Assembly (NCBI GenBank): GCA_036365515.1
Contig: CM070873.1
Span: forward strand, 78,530,029 to 78,594,028
DNA length: 64,000 nt
Reading direction: 5' to 3'
Source of the DNA: Torymus aiolomorphi
Lineage: Eukaryota; Arthropoda; Insecta; Hymenoptera; Torymidae
The notes beneath the pieces are model-generated. The model was not told the DNA's origin. It was given only the letters and a program-made list of their open reading frames with translations, and searched no databases. This document shows positions 34,189 to 46,998 of the stretch, piece by piece (position 1 is the stretch's first letter; each line of letters begins with the position of its first letter). Position numbers and translations under genes: made by a program.

Positions 34189-34695
34189 CCCTACTGAAAA
34201 ATCTCAGGTGAGATCTCAGGTGATTTCTCAAGTGAGGTCTCAGGTGAGATCTCATGTCAACATCTCACCTGAGATTCTGCTCCAGATGTTGCGGAAAACT
34301 TACCTAAATTAAAAAGCAGCTTTATCAGTACTGGAACTTGCCTATTAGGATGTTTTAACCCCAAGATGAACTCTAAAATACACGTTTAGAAGCACTTTAC
34401 ACAATTGTTCAATTTTTACAAATTCGGTACATGAGTTCTCAGGTGATTTCCCAGATGAGATCTCAGGTGAGATCTCAGATAAAATCTCATGTACCAATTT
34501 CTAAAAATTAAAAAATTGTGTAAAATGCTTCTAAACGTGTATATTTGAGTTCATATTGGGGGTAAAACATCCTAATAGGCAATTTTCAATACTCATAAAG
34601 CTGCTTTTTAATTTAGATAAGTTTTCCGCAGCATCTGTAGCAGAATCTCAGGTGAGATTTTGACATGAGATCTCACCTGAGATTTTTTAGTAGGG

Positions 34696-34738
<43 letters not shown>

Positions 34739-34755
34739 TACACACACACACATAC
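34137..34755. mobile_element. foldback element built on CTCAGGTGAGATCTCA, between CA/TA repeats
   Basis: The 507-bp element at 34189-34695 starts CCCTACTGAAAAATCTCAGG and ends with the complement TTTTTTAGTAGGG. Its halves are complementary almost throughout (for example 'attaaaaagcagctttat' against 'ataaagctgctttttaat'). The words CTCAGGTGAGATCTCA and AGGTGATTTC recur at both ends and at the centre (34438-34480). The flanks are (CA)n at 34137-34182 and (TA)n then (CA)n at 34696-34755, so it inserted into a TA/CA microsatellite. No coding capacity. Confidence 0.75.
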
Positions 34756-34927
34756 AAACACCCACATGTGTGTAAATCGTATTCTTTATTTAATAGCTGA
34801 TAAGAGTTTTCTTAAAAGCCTGCACATCGATGTTAATGCAGAAATAATGACTCCTGAAAAGAGAGAATCCCGATTAGCAAATAAGTTATTTTAAAACTAA
34901 ACTGAATTGAAAACTTAATTATTACAG

Positions 34928-35619
34928 AGAGACCTACGGCATGTCCATCCTTATCGGATCTACATACAGATCTAGAGAAAGTCAAAGACATCAAATCGAC
35001 AAAGTCAGTGTTCATCGCGACTACGATGAACACACCAATGATAATGATATTATTTTAATTAAGGTAAAATTTATCTTGATGTAAAAGTATATTTTATTTA
35101 TTTCATAGAAGATGAAATCTCAATTCTCATATTGTTTATAGTTGGTAAAACCAATGAAATTCAATGAAAGACAAAAACCAGTTCCTGTAGCAACTAAACC
35201 GCCTAAACTGGGAGATGCTTTGAAAATTTCTGGCTATGGAAAGGAAGGGGTATGTATTTTTTATTTTGTCATTGCATCTTAAGTTTCTGTCTGTTATTTA
35301 AATTTAAGAATAATTAAACAAAATTTTAGGAATACCAAACTGTTTCCACCGTTTTGAAGATTGCCGATGTCCCTATCGTGGACCAAACAACTTGTGCACG
35401 AAGATACATTCGTGACCCTATCACAAACAATATGTTCTGCGCTGGTAAGGGAGCTACTGATGCATGCCAAGGTGATTCTGATGGTCCAAGCATTATCAAC
35501 TGGCTCATTTTATATGTTTTAGTATAGAATGTGGATCCACATTCTACCCTGGCATTTACACTAGAGTCCACAAATATTATAAATGGATCGCTAAACACAC
35601 TGGACTTGACATTGCTTAA
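34928..35619 (+). pseudogene. serine protease pseudogene, last three exons only
   Basis: The exons correspond to exons 4-6 of the intact gene: 34928-35063, 35142-35249 and 35330-35619, with GT-AG borders and the same phases. Exon 4 ends NDNDIILIK (catalytic Asp kept). Exon 5 has the ISGYGKEG ending. Exon 6 has NNMFCAG and DACQGDSDGP, where the Gly after the catalytic Ser is Asp. The frame breaks near 35510: a stop TAG follows LILYVLV, while IECGSTFYPGIYTRVHKYYK continues in another frame to GLDIA and TAA at 35617. The signal peptide, activation site and catalytic His exons are absent upstream. It is clearly related to, but diverged from, the gene at 17277. Confidence 0.85.
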
Positions 35620-36577
35620 GAGACCAATTTATTATTATATAGTTTAATTTTTGTATTATATTTTTATTTATTACAAAGATATCATTGTGATGTCAACATT
35701 AAGTCAACGAATTGTTATCATAAAATTCATATTTTATAATCATTTTTACATTCTTAATTAAAGAGCTTTTTTGATATCTGTGTTTTTTAATTAAAAAAAA
35801 CTTATTATTTAACAAAATATGATTGCATAGTAGTTAAAAGATTTTTTATATTGCTTAACGTTGTTATATTGTATGCTCGTATTTTAATATCAATCAGTGA
35901 TGGCAACATAGTCTACATATCAGCAAAGTGCGTGTAAATATATACAGTAGTACTTGCGTCATTGATAAAGATCCATACTGAGAAAGTTGGGTAATAAACA
36001 GCATTGGTTTATCTAAAAGTCTACGCTCATAGTTCATGTCTGTAGACGAGTGGGGCCACAAGGTCATATCATTGAAACTCATGAGCGAGTATGAATAAAG
36101 TTTGAAATTTTATCGAATGAGCGTCATAAATAATCCTTTTTTAATTTAAATAATCCATACTCATTGCAAAAATAAAAAAAAAGGATTATTTATGAAGTAA
36201 ACGTAAGCTCGTTCGACAAAATTTGAATTTTTATTCATATTCGTGCAAGAGTTTCAATGATATGACGCTGTGGCGTCACTCGTCTACAGTCATGAACTAT
36301 GAGCGTAGACTTTTGGTTTGATAAACCAACGCTGGACTAATAAATGTTTTGCCCCCTTTACAAAGGTATATTTTGAAGTAAATTTTTAATAAATTGCGAT
36401 TTAAGTTTCTTAAACTTAGTTTGTCAACTTAAAATGCCAATAATGAAAATATCTTCATGTTTTTTAAATATTTCTTATCGCAAAATTATTGAAAAAAGGA
36501 ACCAAATATTCAATTATATAATATTTGATTGAACCTTCATTTTTTTTTAATTTAAAATTAGTTTTTTATTTCGAGTA
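35620..36577. repeat. non-coding DNA with a 330-bp foldback
   Basis: At 36003-36335 the arms pair from CATTGGTTTATC outward-in through 'aaaagtctacgctcatagtt' on the left and its complement on the right, around a centre near 36160. 'cattggtttatc' at the left and 'gataaaccaacg' at the right define the ends. The target duplication is unclear. Nothing else is recognised here. Confidence 0.6.
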
Positions 36578-36960
36578 AAAAACCGCTGCCAATTCATTGG
36601 CACGTAGCTTCCTCAAACTTAATTTACTGGACGTGTTCTTGTTTATGCACATACTGATTGTGCACATATTAATTGTGCACACTTTAACATTGGCATATAT
36701 CTATATATATATAGATATGTACCAATGCTATCTGTGCACAATAAATATGTGCACAATCCTTATGTGCACAAACAAGAACATGCCATTTACTGATTCCATT
36801 AATTAATTTTTAATTCCAATATTTAAAATTTAATACTTTATTTTGTACGGTGAGACTATGTTAAATGGTTTGTGACTTTATTTTTACTCTTTCTATTTTT
36901 TATCATTAAAAAGCAATTATTATTATACAATTTTATATTTTACAAAAAAAATCATTGCCC
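36578..36960 (-). repeat. dispersed repeat family, 3'-end copy E (inverted)
   Basis: Starts with the reversed family end 'aaccgctgccaattcattgg' and 'cacgtagcttcctcaaac'. Sequence to about 36960 is the reverse complement of 41383-41575. A short stem-loop insertion of 'tgtgcacat' words lies at 36630-36780 and has no match in the partner copy. It begins about 960 bp after the protease pseudogene. Confidence 0.65.
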
Positions 36961-37946
36961 ACAAAAAACACAAAAAAATGATCATCACGACCAAATATTC
37001 GAGATTAAAAATTTTTTTTAATGCTTATTAGTACTTGGTATCTCCGAGAATATTTGGTCAATTTGAAATTTTAACCAATTATTACAATTATTTATTACAA
37101 TGTTTACAGTGCCAAAAAATGTTTGGCATCGATAACGGAACCCACCACAATGCTAGCAGCGATCGATACATTTTTATTCATGAATTGTGAAATTTGTCTA
37201 TTGGAATACGTTGTTGATACTGAAATAGCTTAAAAAGAACAGAGAAGTTATAAAACTAGAGCTCAGAATTTCAAATTAATAAAATATTTATTGATCTAGA
37301 AGTGATCAATTTAATTTGAGACTGATATTTTCTGGAGATCACAGATATTTCGCCGATCGCAATGTCTTAAAAATATAATTTATTCTAAATGTAAGTTTGT
37401 AAATTTTTAGAAATTTAACGAATATTTTCTTTAAATATATGAAAATATCAATTTTTCTATTTATTGTTTACCTAACATGACGATAATTTTCTAATCCTTT
37501 AAAATTATTATTTCATTTTATATAAAGATTCTGCATAAAAGACATTATTTTTTTAAGAATAAAATCATAAAATCGTCGTTATTGAGTGTTTATTCACTGG
37601 CGTATTTAGATACTAAAATCGCGTGTTCATTTACTTACTTTTATTATATATTTACATACTTTTAAAAAAAATTGTTTATAGTTCTATTCTTTTTTTATAT
37701 TTTTTATACTGACATAAAGTTAAAACATTTTAAAATATTAATCAAAAAAGATTTTTGCTTTTAATCCATTTTTAATTCTCTTAACTAAATAACAAAAATT
37801 GAATTTTCCTTATTCATTCATTTACTGTTGGCTTAAGTCACCCTAACAAGAAAGGTACCCCAAGTGTCAGTCGCCGATTTTGATAATATTACAATATATT
37901 ATAGTACTTAAAAAAATAAGAATATACGTATTTTTTTATTGGCCGA

Positions 37947-40516
37947 TATTCGCTTTTAAGGGGTAAAATTTTCCCCTAAAGTTCACCCCCGAAAATCGTT
38001 TTTTTGGAATATTTAATAAACGAATAAAGATATCTTCATAAAACCAACGCCATAATATTTTAATATTTAGAATAAAGAAGACTATGAAACTGAACCATTT
38101 TCAATTTTAAGGGTTGCAGCCCCTATTTTAAAAAGAGCAAAATCTTAGTTTTTTAAGCGATTTTCAGCTACATAAATATTAGTACGTTGTCTATTTTTTA
38201 ATAATGTATTCTATTTGAAAGAATATTGAAAAGTAAATTTGAAATACCGAGGTTTTTGAAGAAATAATAGTATTAGGGGTAACTACCCTTCATTACATTT
38301 TTTTCATTAATTAAGTTTTCATGAGTTATATGACCTTAACATTCACTTAAATAAAGTGAGATTGATTAATAAAAGGAATATTTATAAATTTACTTTTTAT
38401 AATAAAGATAACATCCCCTACTCATCATCTATGAACATGACATTGACTGAAAAAGGTTTCAGACAATGTTTTTGTTTGTTTTAACAAAATTTTTCCATTC
38501 GCGAAATCCGTAAACATCTAATGTTTGGATACTTCCAGTCGTTCCTGTAGGTATTAATATTCAAATATTTTTTTATTTTCACTCCATTACATTAACAAAA
38601 ATCTAAAGGCAAATGAGTGTTTTATGAAGTTGTTTATTTAGTACGTAGTTTTTATTCCTTAAAATAGTAGATATTCTTACGGGGGGGGGGGGGTGGAACT
38701 TCCGCACATACGTGACGTGTCGGTTGAGGCGAAGCCGAAGTACCGAGTTCCATTTTCCTTCCGTGTAAGAAATAGTATTTTTCTCTATCACAGGGCGAAA
38801 GTACGTTCACTATTTAGTTGGAAAAATTTGAAATCACCGTTGCTATAACTTTCCAGCTGACAGTTGCGTTGCGCGGATATGTTGTTACTTTCCCCGTAAG
38901 GCTGGCTGGTAGCATCGCTGTGCTCTTGTGGCCATTCCACGCAGTGCTTGCAGGTTAGATGATTCGCCTGGTCTGCTTGCCTGCTCTTTCCCGTTGTGCG
39001 TGTTTATGTATGTCCGATGCACGCCCAACGTTTGCAGCACGAGCGTTAGCGAGTGCTGCTGATTGGGGCGGGCATCGAAAATACATGAATAAGCAGATTG
39101 TTACGTACACATGTGAGTCAAGAAAAGAGGGATAGATAGAGAGGATATTTCCAAATAAATAAACATGAATTTATTAATAAATAGTTCAATTTTCAGTCTC
39201 TATTTTTATAAAAACATTTATCCACTTTCATGTCAATAAAATAGTCACTTATATTTATTATAGTTTTTTAACTTTTTCTATAATCACAAAGTATCTTATG
39301 ACTACTTATTGCAATTTTCGCACGAATACCTTGATAAAAGCATGCGCGGTGTATCCGGCGTAAAAATTCAACGGAACCATTTAGCGAGAGAGAGGTTTCT
39401 TTTGCTTGAATGTCTCTCTTGCTCTCACGGGCTTCAATGGTTCCGTTTAATTTTTCCGAACGCCATGGGATAGCACCCTTACAGGCTTAAATGCGTTCCG
39501 CCTAATTTTTCGGACCTCTATGGGATAGCACCCCCACAGGCTTAAATGCGTTCAGTTTAATTTTTCGGAGCGCTTAGGATAGTATCCTAATTGTGAAAGC
39601 GACGCGCTATTTATCGGTGGATATAGTGACCATCCTTCTTGAGAACGCCACCGAAGTCGCGCTATGCCGCGGCTTGCGCGCGGCAACTGTTTCAGGCGTT
39701 TCAGCAATGGGTAAAAGTGCTACTTCTTCTAGCCTAAGCGAACGGCGGAACCACGTACTCTCGCCCAAGGGATAGAGAAAATATTTTTTTTTGCTTATTT
39801 CAAAACACTTAACTGTGATTATTACTTACAGAAACCATTTTTCCAAATTATTTTATTTGACTTTCATTTTTTTAAATATGGTAATAGATTAAAGTAGGAG
39901 GATATTACCCTCATAAAATGTTGTTTCGTAAAAATTTTCGAAATACATCAATTTTATTTATAATATTCTTTCAACTAGATCGAGTTAAAAAAAGTATTAT
40001 ATAATATAATTTTCATACTCGAAGAAAAAGGATTTTGCTCCAAAAAAATAGGTGATGTTACCCTTATTATAAAAATTAAATTTATAAATATTTCTTTTTT
40101 AATGAATCTCACTTTATTTAAGTGAATTCTACGGTTATAAAACTCGTGAAAACTTAATTAATGAAAAAAATATAATGAAGGGTAGTTACCCCTAAAAATA
40201 TTATTTCTTCAGAAACCTCGATATTTCAACTTTACTTTTCAATATTCTTCCAAATAGAATAGATTTTTGAAAAATATACAACGTACTAATATTTTTGTAA
40301 CCGAAAATCGCTTAAAAAAATAAGATTTTGCTCTTTTAAAAATAGGGGTTGCAACCCTTAAAATTGAAAATGGTTCAATTGTATAGTCTTTTTTATTCTA
40401 AATATTTTGGCATTGGTTTTATGAAGATATCTTTATTCATTTATGAAATATTCCAAAAAAAACGACTTTCGGGAGTGAACTTTACGGGTAAGTTTTACCC
40501 TCTAAAAGTGAATATC
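37947..40516. repeat. inverted repeat with 470-bp arms and hairpin-rich interior
   Basis: 37947-38421 pairs with 40051-40516. The arms contain spaced small palindromes, GGGGTAAAATTTTCCCC, GGGTTGCAGCCC and GGGGTAACTACCC, about 150-165 bp apart, suggesting an old tandem unit. The spacer holds a run of 13 G at 38681-38693, a stem-loop at 38694-38752, another at 39015-39077 and the 65-bp repeat at 39430-39600. Both stem-loops carry the tandem GA motif. Copies E and F of the dispersed family flank the whole structure in inverted orientation. Confidence 0.7.
39430..39600. repeat. short 65-bp tandem repeat, about 2.5 copies
   Basis: 'ggatagcaccc' occurs at 39468 and 39533, and a weaker 'ggatagtatcc' at 39577. 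Between them 'acaggcttaaatgcgttc' and 'taatttttcgga' repeat. The first two units are 65 bp apart and the last interval is shorter. No function seen. Confidence 0.65.
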
Positions 40517-41013
40517 ATTTTATATACTTGCACGCACTTGAACTTACGTACAGCCCTATAACTGACTTCTACGACGGCTGTTGAAAAAACCGCTAAGTTT
40601 ATCTAAGTAAATCTCATTGATTAAAATTTTAATCTCATTTATATTTTTCCTTCTTCTCCGATAAAAAACCTTTTTTCTTTCTGTGTATGAAGGTACCTGC
40701 CTTGCATCGAACGTCATCGCTTGAGTAGCCAATGAGAAACTCGCCTTCCATATTATGTGATTATATGGCTCAGGTATCCACGGAGGGACCCGCTTTGCAC
40801 ATAACGTCGTCATCGCGCAGGTAGACACGGATGGACCCGCCTTGCATAGAATGTGATCATCGCGCAGGTAAACAAGGATGATCCCGGCTTGCATACAATA
40901 TCGTCATATCGTGAAAACACCCCTCATTCTCTCCAAGCATTACATTATTCAAAAAAATAACGAAGGAACGTTTTTCCGAACCAACATTGTCTGTCCTGTA
41001 ATATAATCCAGTG

Positions 41014-41115
<102 letters not shown>

Positions 41116-41382
41116 AACGCTTTGAGGATTCTGAGGTACAAGCCCTTGAATTATTTAAAAATTGAATGGTATTTTCCATTAAAATTACAGTTTTGGCGGA
41201 TGAATCTTCCTCTAATAACTATGAACAAACATACAGACATGATTACTAGCTTGATTATGATATCACATGATAAAATGTATAAATAGTACATTACGATACT
41301 AGTGGCATAAGTTGCACTTTACGGCACGGTGTGTATAAGCGCCCGAGCGTAGTGCACTTATTAAACTCATTGTAAAATATAA

Positions 41383-41575
41383 AATTGTATAATAATAATT
41401 GCTTTTTAATGATAAAAAATAGAAAGAGTAAAAATAAAAAGTCACTAACCATTTAACATAGTCTCACCGTACAAAATAAAGAAATAAATTTTAAATATTA
41501 GAATTAAAAATTAATTAAAGGGTTCAGTAAATTAAGTTTGAGAAAGCTACGTGCCAATGTATTGGCAGCGGTTTT
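41383..41575 (+). repeat. dispersed repeat family, 3'-end copy F
   Basis: Ends 'gagaaagctacgtgccaatg' then 'tattggcagcggtttt'. It is the inverted partner of 36578-36960, sharing for example 'gtctcaccgtacaaaataaa'. A GCTTCCTC word at 41605 marks another family fragment just beyond. From there to 42109 the sequence is AT-rich with no gene. Confidence 0.65.
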
Positions 41576-42109
41576 CTGTCTCGAACATTTTTTTCACCGT
41601 TACAAAGCTTCCTCTATGAGCAAGCAATACTTCACGTTGCAATCTTTCAGCATACGAATAACCAAGATCCGAGTTCAAAATTGAGCAAATCTCGTTTTTT
41701 AAAGTACAGACATGTAAAGAATTGAAATGCGCATGTTTCTGTGAAGAAATCAAATTTTTATCTTTATTAGTTTTATTAAACTGTTTTTTGTTTCCAAAAA
41801 AGTTTAATGTAATTTTCTGTTCAACTCGCCAGAGCTTCGTTCAGATAAACTATTTCTTTCAGAAATTTTTACACAATAATTATTGGAGTATTACGAATAT
41901 TATAAACCATAGCGGAATAATAGAGATTGTTATTGAACCAAATAGCGAATTTTAAAAGAATTTTTTTCACTATTTTAAACCTGTATTTTCAAATGCAAAA
42001 GTTGTGTAACGAATTTTTGGATTTGGCGATTTGATTCAAACTACTATATTCTTAAACGCCTAAGGAAGTTTTTTGGAAAATTTCAGTACTCTATACATTG
42101 TTGCGAAAT

Positions 42110-42204
42110 AGAATTGCTTCCTAATAGAGGGAGCTTTGACGCTGAAAAAAAAAGTTTTCAAGATAACATGTTAGAAAGATGTTTTGAGTCATTTGGAGTC
42201 AAAA

Positions 42205-42269
<65 letters not shown>

Positions 42270-44815
42270 CGCTGTAAATTTTTCAATTTTTATCCAAACG
42301 TTTTCGGGCAGCGCTTAAAATTTTTCTTTTTTGTTCAAGATTTTTGGAAAAATAATAATATTATGTAGTTTTTTGGATAATTGTTTTTTTATATCAATTT
42401 TTCACTTTTTGAAAAATTAAATTTCATTTTTTTAATGATAATATTGAGATATTTGAATCGTATGGGATGCATTAGAAAGAGCATTAAAATACCTACATTT
42501 TCTAAAAAAAAATTCTCTAGCTATCACGGTTCTTTTGTTTTTAACAAAAACGTGTCATAAAAATAAAAAATACAGAAAAATGAAAATGAAAAAATGAAAA
42601 ACAGCTATAGCGTGTAAGTACGAATGCGTATATGTATATTACTTAGATATGTTCAAACATTCGTTTATATAGATTATTATTGACTACCATCGTAATAAAT
42701 GAAAATTTTATTGTATTTTATTTTATTTTTTTCTCATTCTATGGGAAAAACTACAATATCCGACGCACATGATTTGATAGGTATTAACATCCCCTATCGT
42801 CATCTAAATTTTTATTAAAAAAAACATGGGGTTTTTGAAAAAATGCATTTTTTAGTAAAAACTGCCTAACTTATGCATTATTTATTTTTATGCAAATGTC
42901 ATGCAGGACATGAAAGAAGGAGCTAATAAGATTGCGTATAGTTTACTCAAAAACTAAAAAACTCCTAAATTGGCAGCTGTTTGAAAATGACCTTGAAAAA
43001 TAAAATTTGAAAGTTAGGATTTTGTAAAAAATTTTTTATATTGCCAACCGGGTGTCATTTTAGTGTAATTGAAAAATAAAAAAATACATGTCGAATCATT
43101 TTTCGAGAAGAACAGCAATACTTTGATTCCAAAATGATCGGTGTGGTAGGCATATTCTGGCTGTTCGATTTGAGATGGATTAGGCCATAAATTTGAATTC
43201 ATTCTCTCGATTAGTTTTTGAGGAAAAAATTGAAAACCGAAAATAATGAGTTTTGTATGTCGCATGATAACTGGAGTAAAATTGGCTTTAATCGCTTTAA
43301 AATTTCTTGTAGGGTTAGATTTTGGATAGCTCTCGGTCGAGCTCATTGGACAAAATGATTGGTCCATAAATTTCAGAGATATTTGAGGTTAAACATTTTT
43401 TAAGTTTTTTTTCAAATTGTGATTTCTTGAAAACGGCTCTATGTATCAGCTCCAAATTTATAGACAATTTTGTATGTGACATAGATAATATATGTGCGAA
43501 TTTTTATCAAGATCGTACGATTACTTTTTGAAATATTTGGTATTGAAAATTTTCGTAGTTTAAAAAGTTTTTTTCTTTGTTGCCTGATAACTAGAGAAAA
43601 AAAAATCGGTTTAATCATGTTGAAATTTTGTGGAAATGTAAAGTTTATATATTTATTATATACGTTCTTTAGATAAACGAATTGTCTCATGATTTTTAGA
43701 GATATTTAAGGTTAAAACTTTTTTACATTTTTTAGATAATCGTAATTTCTAAATGACGACTCCATGTATAAGCTTGAAATTTATAGACTATTTTGTTTGC
43801 GATTTAGGTAATATCTGTGTAAAATTTGATCAAGATTATATTGTTACTTTTTGAGATATTTGTTATGTAAAATTATGGTATTTCTGAAAATTACTTTCTT
43901 TGTTGCACAATAAATAGAGTAAAATTGTTTCAATTTCTTTGAAATTTCGTAGAGATGTAGAGTTTGTATATTATTTATTATATTAGTTCTTATGGTAATA
44001 AAAGAATTATGAATTTCAGAGATATTTGAGATTAAAACTGTTTTAGCCCTCTTTTCAAATCGTAATTTTTCAGGAACAGCTTTATTTATGTGTTATTAAA
44101 AAATGGAAATGACGCGCGATACGCACGCGTGTTGTTTACTTGCTTTTTCTAATTTAATAAGTTATTAGGTCCATTATTTAAAAATATTGGAACGAGATAT
44201 AATGAAGGTGGGTTAATGAAATTGTCGATCATTCAAAAAACATGTATTTTTCATAAATAGCTAAAAACGGTATTAATTTAAATAAAATTAAAAATATTTC
44301 TGTATGTAATATAATTTGGTGTGTGATATAGGCAATATATGTGTAAAATTTCATAAAAAAAATATAATTTGAAGTAAAGGTTATTTAGTAATTTTAAAAA
44401 GTTTTGAATATATAATATTACAATCAACTATTTTATTTATTTTTCACACATAATTTAAAAAATAAATCATACCTATTATTTTATTCATATTTTATACATA
44501 ATTTAAAAATTAATACTTTTTAATCTTCATAAATGAATTTAATTATAATTATGTCATAAATTGGTGCAAGAATTATACATTTTGTTATTAAAAAATAATT
44601 AAAGCAATCCGTAAATTATGTTTGATGAAGCCACGTGCCAATGAATTTGCAGTGTTTCTTCATTTGTTTCTGAGAAAAAAAAAATTTATTTTGTAAAAAA
44701 GTAGATTTGCAGTTGTTGTGCGATAAGAAAAAAATTATTTTATAAAAAAGTATAAAAAATGGAATTGATAAATTAGTTTGAGGAAGCTACGTGCCAATGA
44801 ATTGCCAGCGGTTTT
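42110..44815 (+). repeat. dispersed repeat family, fullest copy B
   Basis: Starts with the imperfect palindrome TTGCTTCCTAATAGAGGGAG, then a (GT)n run at about 42208-42267. Three diverged tandem units follow, marked by GAGATATTTGAGGTTAAA-like words at 43376, 43699 and 44019 (spacing 323 and 320 bp). A tail ends 'gaggaagctacgtgccaatg' and 'aattgccagcggttttt' at about 44775-44815. A second 3' end word lies at 44625-44655. No open frame matches a known transposase or RT. The ends are not simple inverted repeats, so the class is unknown. A Helitron was considered because of the terminal palindrome, but a CTRR end was not found. Confidence 0.6.
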
Positions 44816-46547
44816 TATAATATTTTGGTACCTGAATGAAAATGTTTATGTAGCTTATCAAAAAGTTATATAATCGTGAAAAAACTAATAAAATTTACAG
44901 CGTTACTGTAACATAATAAAGAATTTAATGCCAAAATCTTCAGATCTTTTACCACAAACGATTTCATTGAATCTAATTAAACTGTAAGCCCCTTTGCAAT
45001 TTTCCAACGATCCTCCGTAAGAAAAAGCACTCCAGCTTTACGAAAATATTATTACACAATTACTCTGCTCTCATCTCGAATGAATCATTCTATTTTTAGC
45101 TCGGAAAAAAGGCGAGAGAGGAAGAGGAAGAAGAAAGAGGAATTTTCTTTTTACACAGTGGAGACATAAAAAGAACGATGAAAAATAAAGCGAGGCTACG
45201 TATACATATATACGTGCTCGTGTATATCTATATACACGCGCTTGCGTACACCCTCGTCGTGTGCCGGCCGCTCGCCTTCAAATATCTCGGGCGAAAGACA
45301 ATAAAAGCGGAGGCAGCGCCGGCAGCAGCGAGAAAAGAGCCTCATAACCGCGCGTGCGCGTAAGGCGTGCATCTACGGTTTCGCATGCGAGCGCGACATA
45401 AAGTCAGGTACGCGGAGCCCCTTCTTTTTCTTCTTGTTCTTCCTCCCGTCGTCGTCGTCGTTGCCGCCGCCGCCGTCGTCTTCTCTTTCTTACGGTGTCA
45501 GGTGGAAAGTAAAACCTATACCTCTCTCTCTCTCTCTCTCTTTCCTTCTCGCGTTGTCCCTTCTACTTCGAAGACAGCGATGCCCACTCGAGCGAAATTA
45601 AAGGACCGGAGACCGCTCTGGCTCCTACACCGCACATTATACGCGCGCGTGCGCGGCTGTCAAGACAAAGACAGAGCTTCTATATACTTTCTCTCTCTCT
45701 CTCCTTCTCTTTCTTTTGCCCAGTCACGGCTCCCATGACCCTTTTACACTTTTCGCCGCGCTAGCAGTCCTCGATAAAACACCTTGTGCGCGCTGCACTG
45801 CTACTATATGCTCTGCCGCGCGTGTGCCTGCGTGGGCCGAAGCCGTTTACGAGCGGTCTGCTCGATCCTCTGTAAAATATTTATCGGTAATAAGGATCGA
45901 GTTTAATGTTTGAATAAAGTAATTGCAAAAAAGTGCGTGCGAGGAAAGAAAAAGGGAGCATGAGGGAGACGCGCTAAGCATGTATTGGCCCAGCACTTGC
46001 CTTGAGAAAATAACTTTCGCGTAATTCTCTCTAAAGATGCGTGTGCTTTGTTGATTTGCCACATTAAGGGAGCGGGTCGTAAAATTGTTCACTTGAATTT
46101 TCAAAAATTACTTTACGAGGAGGCAGTGTGCGCCGTGGTTACCAGCCAATTTAAACTATAATGTCGTGTTTTAATTTTCAACTTTGCACTTTCTGATTCT
46201 CTTACTCGCCCTTTCTATGCACACGTGTAATGGCTTCGTTATCATCTTTACTAGCTTAACAAGTTAATTTTATTGCACTTGCCGTAGAGGATATAAACTA
46301 ACTATGACATTACAGGTGAGGTTAACGTTGACTATAAAAGAGCATTAATTTATTAAAAGTCACAATGTATGGCCGTATAAAATGTTTATATTTTGAAATA
46401 CGAAATTCTGTAACACATTCATAAAAGTCTACGATAATATGCAAATATTTTTCAACAAAAATACATTAGCTCGTCTAGTCGATGTAAAAATAGCATTAGT
46501 TGTTAAAACATTGATACGCGTTGATATATATGTATTATTGATATGCA
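44816..46547. other. non-coding DNA with a CpG- and CT-rich patch
   Basis: The patch at 45180-45910 has CpG-rich sequence, several CT runs (45522-45541, 45690-45703) and a GTCGTCGTCG/GCCGCCGCC stretch near 45450-45480. The open frames there (up to 123 codons) lack a domain and are rich in residues forced by the simple repeats. It could be a promoter or enhancer of a gene outside the window. Confidence 0.4.
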
Positions 46548-46819
46548 TTAGGGAGAATCCACGCACGTACCCCTACCTTTACCCCATATCCGTACCATGT
46601 CCGATTTTTTTGTAGAGTGTACCATCTTTACAAGTCTATATATATGCTCAAATTGCTCATCAGTGAATTCGATAGTGTATGCGAGAAACAGATCTAAGTA
46701 TAGAATTACTCACCGATGAGCATAAACTTGTAAAGAAGGTATTCCCTACAAGAACATCGGACATGGTACGGATATGGGGTAGAGGTAGGGATACGGGGTA
46801 GAGTGTGGATTCTCCCTTA
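46548..46819. mobile_element. hairpin MITE, 266 bp
   Basis: 46551-46816 starts GGGAGAATCCACGCACGTAC and ends with the complement (the paired arm starts GGGAGAATCCACACTCTACC). The arms of about 60 bp include CCCCATATCCGTACCATGTC exactly. TTA occurs at both borders (46548-46550, 46817-46819). It abuts the next element directly. Non-coding. Confidence 0.75.
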
Positions 46820-46998
46820 AGGAGGTTGGATACGGAAAAATGGAACTTGAGGAAAATAATTAATGTTTTGAAAACACTTACAAATAATTGAATTCTTATC
46901 TAACTCATGAGTTATTTTATAATTTTTGCTTTCTTAATTTGTAGGCAGATACTGAAGATACAAAGTCAGCCCTTAAATATTTAATCTGACCTCCTTAA
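46817..46998. mobile_element. TTAA-flanked mini-element, 174 bp
   Basis: TTAA at 46817-46820 and 46995-46998. The inner ends read GGAGGTTGGAT and the complement of GGAGGTCAGAT, a short TIR with two differences. AT-rich interior, non-coding. The left TTAA is also the border of the preceding hairpin element. Confidence 0.55.
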
